From Paragorgia papillata (lineage: Eukaryota > Cnidaria > Anthozoa > Scleralcyonacea > Coralliidae): a stretch of 64,000 nt of DNA. Position 1 is the stretch's first letter, and every line of letters begins with the position of its first letter. The translations under genes and the position numbers were made by a program. Location of the stretch: assembly GCA_035771165.1 (NCBI GenBank), contig JAWNZC010000421.1, forward strand, positions 1,465,001-1,529,000. The letters run 5' to 3'. A model generated the notes under the pieces. The model was not told the origin of the DNA, ran no database searches, and worked only from the letters and a program-made list of their open reading frames with translations. Positions 45,506 through 58,600 of this stretch are shown here, one piece after another.

Positions 45506-46464
45506 GTCGGGGTCAGGCCTACATAAAGTACCTGGGTTATTTAATCATAGATCATGGAAGGGGAACTGGATAGGCAACTTAACAAAACCGGAAACAAAGT
45601 TTGCACAACTTGCTATGGTAATTATACGCTTGTAAGCGGCTAATGCACTTAACAACTAAACTTAAGTAACATTACACTACTGCTTAAATTCAGTAATAGC
45701 TGAACGTAGCCATGTGGGACCGCCCGTTAGGTGCTTTAGCCACTTATGATTATCATATCAATTAGTTGGGCAAACTTTGTATCCGGTTTCGGAAAATCGT
45801 TTTAAGTTTCCTATCCAGTTCCTCGTCTATTATCTATGATTTAATTGGACATGAAGGTACACTGGTAGCCAAAATTTATGAGCCGCCCAAAGGAACACAA
45901 TGTTATCAGACAAAATCCACAAAAAGGCAAATGAAAGTAATTATTTCAGAATGTCAGGAAGAAATGATGTTACAATGAAATTTCTAGGTTATGAAAAAGT
46001 TTTTGGAAGAGAACCAGACACTTGAACTGGCTTCAGCCACCTTTATTATGTGTTTGCATGTAAACATAATTATCTCAAAAAATGAAATAGACTAAAAATT
46101 AAAATTTTTGTTGTTTTCAATTTTTATACATTTTGAGATATATAGAAATTTGAATCAAATATACAACTTTTAAGAAAATTTCATTGGATTCTTAAAACAT
46201 TACAAAAACGTTGCAGTTGTAAAATAACTGATAAAGAATAAAATAGATATTTCAGCCAGTCCTTTGGCAACACAACCAAGCAATCATAATAAGTTTTCGC
46301 AGATTTATACAAACTAAAATATATAAGAATAACTCAGATTCATACATATTTAAGACAATGGATTACAGAAGTCCAAGACTTTCTTTTCAACACAAAATCA
46401 TTAATTTATCAAATTATTCAGGCTAGCGTGGATTTCAACAGCAGCGAAATATTGTCATTCAACA
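45506..46464. other. Spacer after the unit 2 minisatellite
   Basis: Parts from about 46080 match 26985-27340 of unit 1 (TTTTTGTTGTTTTCAATTTT and following); 45535-46080 is extra relative to unit 1. No gene seen. Confidence 0.45.
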
Positions 46465-46533
46465 AGTGTTAGACTAATATTAGTTGATAAACACGAAAAA
46501 AAGGGAGAAACTCGTGCTGCGTTGAACTGATAG
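46465..46533 (-). pseudogene. Relic of a TRIM-A-type C-terminus
   Basis: The minus strand reads FNAARVSPFFSC then NISLTLVE and a stop, matching the last residues of TRIM A (FNAAQVSPFFACSSPNVSLTLIE), with matching 3' flank. Homology stops at about 46535. The intact TRIM gene of this unit ends separately at 48076 with a different C-terminus, so this is a remnant of another TRIM copy. Confidence 0.8.
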
Positions 46534-46535
46534 TT

Positions 46536-48075
46536 TTTAATGTGAGTGTAGAAATAAGCAAAAGTCTAGTGTTTGTCAACGGAGACTCACCAATCGATAG
46601 TCACTCGTTCCACAAGTTTCTCAATCGAAATTAAACGATTTTCCAGACATCAATAGCGAAGCGCACAGATGACGTCGCCGAATTCATGTTTGTCTGAGTT
46701 TATAATTTACTCTTGCATTTCCAACAAAAAATGGATTAGAAATCTCTCGAGATTAAATTTTGGTTTGTTTGTCTGAGTTTTGGTCTATAAATACTAACTG
46801 TGCGCTGCGCTATTATTAAGCTTGACTTCCTGTCCAGACCTCAAACTGTCGTAACGTAGCAACGCAAGTTTTAAAATTTCATACTTTTGTTTTGATAGCG
46901 GTTGAGTTCAATTTAAAACTTGTGTTGCTACGTTAAGACAGTTTGAAGATTGGACATGAAGTCACGCTCAATGTCTGGAAAACCATCGTTTGATTTCGAC
47001 TGAGAAATGATCAAATTTATCACAAATCAAACTTGTTGTAGAAAGAATGATTATCGGCGAGTCTTCAGAAAGCATCTTTTTTTTTATCTCTGTCAATCTA
47101 GTAATTTGGGTACTAAACAGATTGACCAATCAGCAGCTTCGTTTTGATTCCTGACGAGCTATTACGTCATGGAATTTCTACCTACGAACCGCAGACGTCT
47201 CTCTCTCTCCCCCAAATGTTTCGTTTGAGGTGGGGCGTCTGTATTATAGAAGGCTAAGAAGAAAGCGCAAGAAGGACAATTTACCCTAAGGCCACGAGAA
47301 ATCAAAAGATTTTAAATCCAGCTCGATACCGCAGCCGAAAATATGGAAATAGCACCCTCAGAGATGCAGAAAATACCCTTTCAAAGAAAATTTTTCCAGT
47401 GCGCACGCCCCCTCCCCCCACCAAATAACAAAGGGGGCGTCCATCCAACCATTTTGCCTTAGGCCCCCCGTTGCATCTCGGCGAGCGGGCATAATTTCAC
47501 CCGAAATGGCCACAAACGGGTCATGCGACATTATATACATATTTATGAAATCAGTTGCGTCTTACGTACGCTGTGATTGGTCAGTTACAGTGTTTATATC
47601 AGACTTCGCAAACACGGTTGTGACGTCACGGCACATTACTTAGTCTTATTTCATAAACTGAGAAATAGAAAATGGATGCCCTGTGTTTATATAACCTGAC
47701 GCAAACACTTGAGTGAGTTTGGGAGAATTCGAAAGCACTTATGTAAACCCTCGCCTATACGGCTTGGGTTCACATAAAACCTTCAAATTCTCTTAACTCA
47801 CTCGTGTTTCCATCAGGCTATATAAACACGGACGGCCATTTTCTATTTCTTAAATATACACTTATTTTGTAATATACATATCTGCTATTCTGTTTAGTAC
47901 AAACAAATGTTATACTCTATGTTTAATTAATTGTACTTTTCTCGGCTTTCACGAAAAGAAATTCTTGAAAAATTGATAGAATTTTTGAAAAAGAAAGCAA
48001 TTGATGAAACTACGACTTGAAATATGGCGAAGTGTCGTGTAGGTTGACTATCCCATCAACATACCAAATCAATTG
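46536..48075. other. Repeat-rich interval between TRIM relic and TRIM B
   Basis: Holds a stretch with related inverted segments (AAACTTGTGTTGCTACGTTA near 46915 against TAACGTAGCAACGCAAGTTT near 46852), a CTGTGATTGGTCAGTTAC repeat (47570) also present near 41635 and 53040, and a foldback of about 75-bp arms (47685-47835, GTGTTTATATAACCTGA / inverted). No gene seen. Confidence 0.5.
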
Positions 48076-50471
48076 TCATTCGACGTCCACCAGAGACAAA
48101 GTAACAGACGGTGATGAGCAAGCAAAAAACGGTAAAACTCGTCTTGCGACAAATTTAAGTGGTCGTCTGTCTCTTCTAACTACTTGCCGACTTCTCCTGC
48201 TTGCCGTGCCTGTACTAGAAGTTATTTGAAGTATTCCATTTTCCATGTCTAACGTCAAAGAAATATCAGCATTTTGGTCTTCAATAAAGGTATAAACCCA
48301 TTTCTTTTGGCTGTTGAAAGCATCATTAATTTCGTCGCAATCTATAACTCCAATTTCAGTCATGTCAGCATACCTTGAACGACCATTGCCACCATACGAT
48401 TGTGTAAACGATTGTACATCACGCATGTCTACACGCACGCCATAATAATGCTGCAATCGAACCTTCCACGTATGAACTCCGGACTCAAAGTAACACCCTC
48501 CTACCCTCCAACAGTATTCTCCGTCACGACCTTGGCCCGACATTGTTAGTCCATTATTAGTTATTGGACCACTGCCATAAGCATCACTCATCACCCACCT
48601 CACAATTTTTGTTAAAGAACAACCTGGAGCAGGATTACCATTGACGGTTACTTCAAACTTCAACATTCCTCCTTGATTGGTTGGTGTAAATTTAACAACG
48701 TGTGATCCATCTTTATTGTCAGCAACAGTCACATTACTGACCTCAACTCCGGAAAACATTGGCTTGACCAACTGTCCTCCAAATCGTAATCGTCTCTTGT
48801 TCTTGTCGTTACAAATCACTGTTATGGAAAACTGTTTTCCTAATTCCAAATGTGATTCGGGTTCGTTGAATGAGGCTGTGCAATCTTCAGGGCTTACCAC
48901 AACATCGACTATGGCATATGTGTTAAACAAGGTTTGCTCTGTATTCTTCACTGAAGACGGAATGCAAAACACAATCTGTTCAGAAACACAAGGTCTTGTT
49001 TCATCTTTAACTTTCTTCAAATTTTCTAAGGACTGCAAAATACATTTCTCCATACTTAGTATTTGCACATTGTTGCCATTCTTAAATGCTTGCTCTGTAA
49101 ACTCGATGCTGCTTTCACAAGTTGCCAAAGCCATTTCTAGTTGCTCCAGCTGAGCATGAATCTGCTTCTGTTTCAAACTTGTCAACGACGTTGCCCTTGC
49201 AATCAATGCCCTTCTTCGCGCTGCCATAACTTTTGCCAGTTCGTCAAAGTGTTTATTGATTTCCAAGATCGTTGATTTCTCCTTAGCCATCAAACCTTCA
49301 TCAAATCTTTTAAGGCTTGATATTCCCTGCACAACTCGGACTTTCCTTTGCTTTACTTCATCAAGATTCTTTTGCAACTTCTGTTTTTCTTGGAATGCGA
49401 CGTCCTCTACGAACCCATATTCGTGCTGCCGATGATCAACAATGGTGCAATCCCTGCAGATGGTCACTTGACATGTTTTGCAGAAAAGCTTGATCACTTC
49501 TTCCTTATGCTTGGGACATCTTATCTTTTCAGCAATGCTTTCTGGAGCAGTGTTGGATTTTAGCTCATCCATGGAGATAAGCTCGTGAACTTGTGTTGCA
49601 CGGGTTCTTCTATGAAAGGCAGTGCAGTACTGACAAAGAAATATTCCACACTCCTTGCAACGGGTTTCAGCCAGATCTCCACTAACACAGCTGTCACAAA
49701 CAATCGCCTTGGCTGCCTTTTCATTGGTTAGCGCCATTGTTGCTAAGAGATTATTGACGAAGAAGTTAGAAGGCAAGGTGGAAAGGTTCTGTGGATCATC
49801 AACCTATGAATGAAAATCTTTTAATTTTTGTACAACCTACTTTTCGAGAAAAGCCTTCAACTCTTGAATGGAATCGTACAAGTATACTGTAGTGTATATA
49901 ACGATATAGGTACAAGGTGAGTAAAGGAAAGTCTCGGAAAAGCATCGGAATCTGAAGGACCCAGATTCGAATCCCAACCGCAGCTGAGTAGAGACCCGGG
50001 ACAAATTCACTTATATGCAAAATCCACCTATATGCAGAATCTGCTTATATGCAAAAATTGAGTTGGCAAAAACAATTTGCACGAGGTTGCAACCGTAATT
50101 GTACTCTTCTCAACCAATCAGAATGCAGTGATTTTACATGATATAAACATTTATTTTTATTATATTTTATGTTATTTAACTTTGCCTTGAATACATCACT
50201 TAATATACATACAATTTTGTACACCAAAACACTTAAAACATGGAAATCAATGGATTTGACAAAAATTGATTAAAAAAAACATTAAGCGTCTTACCTTCAC
50301 AGTCATTCGACATTCAGGACAATTTATACTTTTTGCATTCCTTGCGAGTCTTACAATACATTCGTGGCAATAGGAATGAAGGCAAGGCAAAACTTTGGGG
50401 TCTTTTAGTTGCTCCAAACAAACCGAGCAAGTCAAATGTTCCTCAACTTTACTTCGGAGGGATTCAGCCAT
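48076..50471 (-). CDS. TRIM-family E3 ligase-like protein B (RING, B-boxes, coiled coil, filamin, SPRY-like)
   Basis: Two exons, 50295-50471 (59 codons) and 48076-49803 (575 codons), joined in phase 0 to 634 aa. Exon 1 is a C3HC4 RING (CSVCLEQLKDPKVLPCLHSY, CHEC, then CPEC) that would recruit an E2. Exon 2: B-box 1 from residue 95 (CDSC), B-box 2 around 150-190, coiled coil about 195-300 for dimerisation, a filamin/ABP280-type repeat about 345-450, and a C-terminal B30.2/SPRY-like region (GVHTWKVRLQ). Architecture is that of an invertebrate TRIM protein. The first 450 residues nearly match TRIM A, while the last about 110 differ strongly. HACD3 starts 2.15 kb away in divergent orientation. 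Confidence 0.9.
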
Positions 50472-52624
50472 TGTAACTTAACTCTACACTTGTGGTCTAT
50501 AAAATTCAACAGCCAGGGTACAAATTACTGGAAAGTACTGGTTTGGAAATTCTTTTTAAAACATACAGGTATACAGCATAATTCAAGTTTTTAAAACCTG
50601 TCAAATTAAAATTATTGAAAAACTAAAACATCCTCAACATTAGACCCCACCGACTCATATCTGGATTTTTTTGAAAACGCAACTTTTTTATTATGGATTG
50701 GCCTTCCACGAGTTCAATCCACATGTAAATGATGAAGCGGTTATCAAAAATGGAACTTTTTGAAGATGGTCTCCAAAGTGGAACTGTTTGAAAACACCAT
50801 TTTCCTGTTCTTATGCGGCCGTGGATTTTTTTGAAAGCGGATAAAAAAAGTTGCATTTTCAAATGAAAACGGATACGTGTGGACAAGGCCTAAGTATCGA
50901 TTAAATTGTAATGTGTAATCAATCACAAAACTATCTGGTGTAATAATATAATTAAATGATCACATTCAATTTTTTGATCTGGAAAATATGGTAGATGCAA
51001 TAGGCGAGTTTCAGGGTGACTTGCACGTGCATCGTTTGCAAAGGAATTGGTGGGCTCCCCACAAAGTAAGCAATGGTAAACCATAGGTAAACAGACTTGC
51101 TAGCAAGCCAACAGCAGCAGAATAACAGTGTTAAACATCCAAAATTATTTTAAACAGTATGTTTACATTGAAAGGAGCTTGCCGGTCTCTTTGAAAAATG
51201 ATGCGTGTGCAATACCCTGAAACTCACCTATTAGAGGTCAACTGAAATGCATTTCGCAGTGCTAGCTGATACAATGGCCAATATTTTCTTACACCATCAA
51301 CAGATGCCTGATCCAATGTTTCAGAGATTTAGTTTGAAATTTACCTAAGTCACACTTACTGCCAAATAATTTTAACTTTATTTTAATGATTACAGTTACC
51401 GTACATTAAATCTATGCAAAAAGAAACCTTAGCTTGTGACAATTATATCAGTCACTGTCTGTCAAAACAGACATTTCTCACCCCTTTTGCTGATCAAAAA
51501 GAGAATTAGAAACACATGTACTGGTGTCATAAGCAATTTGTCCCCAGTGCCAATGGTAACAAAGCCAAATTTGTCATTTCAACAGTTTCGATAACGTATT
51601 CTTTTGATTTGTTTTGTTTGATTAAAAATAACTCCCTTTGGCTGTGGGTCCTTCGTCAATGACCAGGCTGACCCCACCCCCCTCCTCCCCAAAAACCCCC
51701 ACAAAAAACAAGAAAGCCTGCCAAGTGCCCACCGTTACAAGAATCTCGATACCGACGTGCAAATTAAGGCACTGGGATAATATATCACCAGAAACAGAAA
51801 AACCTGTTGCCACTTGAAAAGAAGCCGCCTTTAGCTAGCCAAATCAAAACACTCCCCGGTGATGGATTTATATCCCAGAGCCTTCGTTTGTGCGCGTGGT
51901 GCGCCAAAAGCGAAAGTAGTCAGGATTTCTGGCTTTCGCCCTAAACATTTTGATTTCGAAACAGCAAAATTGAAAGCCGTGCTGTCGTCTGTCGAGTACC
52001 AAAGATAGTACAAATGTAATTGACTACAGCTACAGTTAGGGGATTACGCAGAAATAAATGGCCTATTGGCATCATTGGTGAAAAAGCAAAGTAATTTCGC
52101 GCCCGGCATGAAGATTCGCCTTTCACTTTAATAGCTCTTCCCTCACGCATAATTTATTTAACGAAACCTCGAACGAAACACCGCAACAACAGGTTTGGTC
52201 TCTTCTAAAGAAGTGTGAACAATAGCACAGCAACACATATTGATAAATTATTGATATAAACCAGTGTAGGACTGTATATTTATTCGTTGGCAGCTACCTT
52301 GCTCTTTTACACGCGGCGACCTAAAAATATGTACACTCAAAATATCAAGAAATATAAGTCAAAATTACCTTTTCTCACTCACTTTTTCAAAATTCTCAAA
52401 GGTTAAGCTTAAAACCACAAACCTTTTTCGACTAATGGCTTGGAAACTGAACAACAATCAACAGAAACGTTGGGACATGGTTGAAAACAAAAACTGACAC
52501 ACCTTTGAAATTCTCAGAACTGCGAAGGTCGAAGGAGGCACAGTAACCTAAGATTAGTCAACCCCCCTGAAATTTTAATTTGAACCATTTGAATCAAGTA
52601 ATTTATTAAATTATTCAAATAAAT
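50472..52624. promoter_or_regulatory. Divergent intergenic region between TRIM B and HACD3
   Basis: It separates the two start codons and is the paralogue of 36236-41211 without the 2.76-kb element. It must hold both promoters, but no specific core element could be assigned. A repeat with GAACTTTTTGAAGATGGTCT lies at 50640-50890. Confidence 0.45.
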
Positions 52625-55600
52625 ATGGCCGTTGTGTTAAATCCTCTGGTAAAGTGGGCGCAAGATCGAAGTCTACTGTATCTTACTGTTGAACTTAGCA
52701 ATGCGGTTGTAAACGAACTGGAAATTGGTGAAAAAAGTCTAAAGTTTCAAGGTATAAAGGAGATGCGAGAACCGACGTTAAATAGATGTCCCACATTCTA
52801 TATACATGTATGTCATGTAGATAATGAGATGTGACTGATAGTAACATGGAAAATACAGTTTATAAATACCATGATTTGTTGTGACTTTTACAAATAATTC
52901 TTCTGCAATATATATTTTTGTAGTCAAATAAAATTCGTTAAGTTATTATTATGGTGGTTATGCACAAATTTTATGAATTTAATATCTACATGTAATTATT
53001 AATAATATTAGTAAGAATATGTTGCAATTGTTACACACACTGTGATTGGTCAGTTACCGTGTCTGTATGAGGCTATGCAAACACAGTTGTGACATCACAG
53101 CACATTTCAAGAAATTGGTCTGATTTCATAAAAGAAAATGTACTAGCTCCTTATATTCGGTAACCTATGTGTTTATATAACCTGATTCAAAAAACCTACA
53201 CCCCGCTAAACCTACACCTTTAGAAGCTAAGACTGAAAAATACGACTTAAAAATCAATACTTAACTCTAATTTTTTGGGGCAAAAATATCTGCCCTCCCA
53301 AACAGAATTGAGCTGCTACACCTATGTATACGTACATCAAACTTATTAGCTACTGTATGCATTCAAACCATTTGAGTCCCTGTACCAGTTTAACTCACTC
53401 AGTAATTACAGTGTCTTGACACTAACAAAAAAAGATACAAAAACCCCCTAAAAAACAACTTAAATTTGTACCAATTAAGTAAAATTAAAATAATATATTA
53501 CTGGTACATTGTAGGCTGTGGGCAGGGAGCACAAGGGGAAAACTTGTACAAGCTTGACATAACATTCCACGGTGATGTTGATCCTAAGGTAATTCATTTA
53601 TTATGCTCAGTGTTCTTCTCAAGAGATCTTAATGTCAGAATACAGGTTGCTTGAACCTCAGGTAGAAGACTAGGATGTGCACAGCCTGAATTACACCCTG
53701 AATTACCCTGTGCACAGGCTAGTAGAAGACAAGAAAGTCAATTTTTTTACACAAATTGTTCTGAGTGGACATTTGCTGTTTCAACTGGTATTAGGGTTAT
53801 AATTATTAAGCACCCTGTGAGCAGACCCTTATAATTAAATACACTTGCCACTTCATTATTCTGAAATATTCAATATTTCATAGAATTATCCTGGGTAATT
53901 TTTCATTCAATATAATATATAGCTGTATTAATATCTTTATTTGTTTATTAGCTTTGTGGACATAAAATCAATGATAGATGTATCACAATAATTTTAAAGA
54001 AAAAAGAATGTAAGTTAAATTAAATCAGCTTGCAGTTATCAATTTTCACAATTTGCCCTTTCACAAATATATTAATTTCTATTTAAGCCAATTACTGGGA
54101 CAAATTGTTGGTTGAAGACAAAAAGCCAGGGTGGCTCAAGATTGACTTTGATCGGTGGAGGGGAGAAGATGATTCTGAAGAAGAGAGACAGGATGAAATA
54201 ACAGTAAGTTCGATACATAGTTGATTATCTAGCTCAAGGGGTGTATCACTCCCCAAAAATATATATACACCTTCTTAAATACTCCTTAAAAAGTTCAGAG
54301 GTCCATGCTGAATGATTGTCACCCTAAAAATCTCTGAAAACAAGAAAGAATCAGTTTAAAAATCTCAAAATCCTTGAAAATCTATTAATAGAAGAACCAA
54401 ACATTTTGAAAATTCCTGGAAATCCATGGAAAATTCTTGATTGAAAATCTTCAGAAAAATCCTCGATATAAATTTTTAAAAAAACTGGGAAAAAAACTCG
54501 TATGGTATTTTGAAAATCCCCCAAAATCTCATATGCTCTTTTTTGAATTTGGAAGTGATACATGTATGAGTGCTGTGTGTGAGTATTTAGCTCTGCTACT
54601 CTGTACTATCATATCTTATGATTTGTTTTAGAAAATATCTGTTGAACACAGAAGAAAAAAAATGGAAACAGACCTTGAAGAAAAAGTGAAGGAGGCAGAA
54701 GAAGAAGGTGTTTGTTTGTTTGTTTTAAAACATGAGCAGCAGCTTCAATTTATTTTGAAAATCAACATTAATGGTCTAACCCGTAAAAATCTTGAGCGAA
54801 CTTTATCACATAAAATCACTGACATCCATCGTAGTGATGTTTTTGTGTTTTTATTATGAATTATTGATTTTTTTAAATTAATAAATACCGTTTTAATTTA
54901 CAAATGACACTTAAAAATTTTGTTCGTGAATGAAATGTACTCTTTGCATATTAATTATAACATAGATTTAATAAAGCAAAGTTTCTGATTTGGTTGCCGT
55001 GCGTGAACCATTTTCGATGGAGCACGGGAAAAAGAGCGGGAAAACATTTTAAAAAGAAAAAACAAAAACACTCGCTAAAAAACAAAGCGAACAAACTACG
55101 AACTGGTCTGTGGCAACATTTAAAGTTTAGTTGGAGGCCTTGGCATGTTTAGAATACACTTAAATTCAAAATATCGTATATGTACAATTATTTATTTCAA
55201 AGAAATTTTCCACTCTCTGCGGAACTATGCGATTAATAAATAAATGTTAGACTTTTGCCGCTCTGTACGAACCTTATTCGGTACTGTACAATTATTAAAT
55301 TTAAGCCTTTTCATGAATTCACCACTTACTCACTCATTACTTGGAAAATCCTTTGTCCAAATCCTTTTCCAAGCGAGAAATATGCCGATATAATTCATTC
55401 GTTCGAAGAGCCACAATCTTGAATTCGTAGGCTTCGTATAGTATTAAAGCTCCCGAGCGAAGATCCACAGGTCGCCCACACTAATGATGCGAGGCAGTGG
55501 TTTCGGTGAGATTTTATTTAAATTTATAAACATTGCTGTTCCACTTACATGTTAAGTTTATTGCATCAATACGCCTATTACGTTTGTCTTTGTGAAATTT

Positions 55601-58600
55601 GGGATCATTCTATCAATTATTCCGAAAGTTTTGCAAACTCGTAAATCTTACTATATATATATATTGGAGTACTAATATATATATATTGGAGAACACTGAA
55701 AACTCTCTTACGCTTTTTTCGTGCTCTCCCAATCTCCCACACGCACCATACCTCGACGGAGCACGCCAAACATTATATGAAAGCACGTTTGGCGTCATTT
55801 CAACACGGCAGAATTAGTAATGCCTATAACTGTCCAGCTTTTTCTCTTTTAGTGAAAGAAATCGTTTTGAAAGGATATCTTTTGATTTACAACCTAATTC
55901 AGAGTTTGGCGTTCTTCTACATCACATTGACCATTTTAGTAAAACTTCTATATAATGGCGCAGGTAACTGTTTATTTATCCTCCTAGTCTTAGCTGAAGC
56001 TTGACAAATATCCACCAAAGGTCCATTACATATGAAGTAACTTAACGAAAAGTGAAATGACACTTATAGTAATACCACTTAACTTTACTTGTGAATTTTA
56101 GATGCTATTCCTGGTATATTTGATGCTGTCAGTGATTTACTAGCCACGTGTCAGATCGCAGCGTTCATTGAGCCTATAAATGCTTGGTTTAAACTCGTTC
56201 ATACTGGTGTCTTTGCACCATTGTCTCAGGTAAGCACGACGCCCACTTCGCGTGTTGTATTCAGTCCAAATCACCCAAATTGATCTGTCACTGATGCACA
56301 TTAGTCATTAACCCGTGCGTCATTTGCTCCCCCAAGACGGTAGGGTTTAGGGAGGGGTCTACAATGCGGCAAATTGCCAGAACTTGTAACAACAACTTTG
56401 TAGCGGCTATTTCCAGCTTGGTTTATAGGCCTCTCTTTTTCAACACCGAGCGGGGCCTGAATCATGAGAGGCCTGGTGGAAAATGCTTTTGGCTACAGAA
56501 CTGTCCCCAAATTTTACTCCAAGCCAACAGCGCTGTCAAATGTTTTGCGCCTGCGCGACGTCCGAGCTCGTACGTCAAAAAAGAGCGGGAAAACCCTGAA
56601 ATATTTAGGTAAATTTGTGCATGGCAATATTGTAACATATTCTGAAATGCCCCTTCGCAATTTTATGCCCCTTTTTTTCAAACACAAATAAATAGTCGAG
56701 TCTTACTTAGTCTTCACGGTCTGGTTGTTGCTGCCACGGCTAGTTCCTACTTCTCTTGCAAATTCACGCATGCGCAAACGTTTGGCAGCGGTGTTCTCCA
56801 AGCCAGCTCTTCCCCCCTGGCGCCGGATAAAGTTACAGTACAATCTGTTTTCCAGTGTAATTTTCTGCTTATTTGCTACTTGTGTCTAGTGCCTGGGTCG
56901 TTTTATTGCCTTGTTCCTGGTAATTACTCCACACCAGGAGTTGCAGAATAGTGTCTTGGTCGTTGTTCTCTTTCTGGCCTGGTCACTTATCGAGAATGTA
57001 AGGTAGGAACAACCGCGAAATTATACTCTTGGTGTACACAATTCGGTAGGTGAATGACATTTGGCAACATAAGGAAGATACTCGAGTCTACCCAGAATAC
57101 TTTATGACATAACATGAACACCACCATTATCAAAATTATTTGTGCAAGGATGTATAATGGGGTATAAGGAAGTACACTGGGGTACAAGGAGGTGCAGAAG
57201 GGTATAGTTGAGTACAAGGAGGTACAAAAGGATACAGTGGGGTACGAGGATGTACAGGATACAGTTGGGTACAAGGAGGTACAAAAGGCTACAGTTGGGT
57301 ACACGGAGGTACAGAAGGGTATAGTTGAGTACAAGGAGGTACAGAAGGGTACAAGGAGATACAGAAGGGTACAGTTGAGTACAAGGAGATAAATTGTGGA
57401 TACATTGAATGAGATCCAATATGGGAATCCACTTACAGCTGTTTCTTTTGGTGTCTAGGTACCCATTCTATTCTTTGCAAACAGTTGGATACTGTCCAAG
57501 ATGGTTGCTGTGGCTGAGATATACAGCATGGATTCCTCTGTATCCTGTGGGTTTAATTTCCGAAGGTATAGGTCTTAAAATTAGTGTAGAACGTAAAAAT
57601 GTTTTTCTGAAGAGAGTTTCTGAATGTCCAACGCATTTGTTGCGTGGGTGGTAGTGAAAGTCATGTAGACTTTGTGATACTGTACCACTGTGATTATTGA
57701 AGATTTTCTGGTCTGCATGGTATAGTGCGTTGGGCTTATATGGTATGATAGTAAGTTCGTATGGTATGATTGGTAGTGAGTGGTATGGTAGGTTGTACGT
57801 ATACATGTGGTACGTTAGACTTGCTCCAAGTCCGTCTCTTAGTGCCAGTTTTTGCGGGCGGGTGGAAAGGCGGGAGAGCGGAAAATCGGGAGGAAAGAGA
57901 CGGACTTGTTTCGCTTGCAGGTTTTTGAATCTAATTAAATATTCTGGCGGGAAATCGCTGAAATGTACATCGCCCTGTTTTGACGTGTTTCGGGTTGTCG
58001 TACATGCAATGGAAAGTGGTCTACCCCTACTAAAACGTTTTCAAGAGTCTGTTTAACTCCAACGTCCAAAGATAGCACTTGCATAGCAATTTAGCCTGAA
58101 TATAATTACTTCCCAAATTACGTCACCGGTCGAAAAATTCACCGGTGAATTTTGGCGCGCTGCAGGTGGGAAAAGTCCTTTTCAACGAGGAACCGAAAGG
58201 TCAAAAATATTTGAAAAGGACTTTGAGAAAGTCTAGTGGTACGTTTGCGAGCTTGGTGTAATGTAACAGATGTTAGTTACGTCAATTGTTAGTTGTCGCA
58301 AACGTACCACATGTACTATATGTATATACGTACAACTCATCATATCAACTATATCTCATATGCAAACGCTACCGCTTAGGAGTGCACATATGACTATGAA
58401 TTTGCAACCTTAGCTATCCACCCGAACCTCGATAGCTCAATGATTAGAGCGTCTAACCGGTTTAAGTAGGTTGCAAGTTCGAAAAAAGGAGGCTAGTTCG
58501 AACCCCGTCTGGGGCTCAGAAATTATTTCTGCGTAATTGAACTTGACGAACGTATGGTATATGGCATGCTAGTACAGCTCTTTTGGTATGGTGGTGTGCG

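Larger units (their letters stand above)
19925..53690. repeat. Tandem segmental duplication (two units)
   Basis: Unit 1 (about 19925-42250) and unit 2 (about 42262-53690) share, in order: a 35-bp minisatellite, CTLD exon, AT-rich spacer, 124-bp hairpin, 17-bp minisatellite, TRIM gene (minus), the TRIM/HACD3 upstream region, and HACD3 exons 1-2. Matching anchors: 20350/42637, 22549/43861, 22940/44350, 27341/48076, 36236/50463, 41212/52625, 42094/53515. The units differ by insertions, mainly in unit 1. Confidence 0.85.

Noticed and set aside
58428..58530. Functional tRNA gene
   Set aside because: A- and B-box-like motifs are present but the spacing and an internal insertion prevent a proper cloverleaf.
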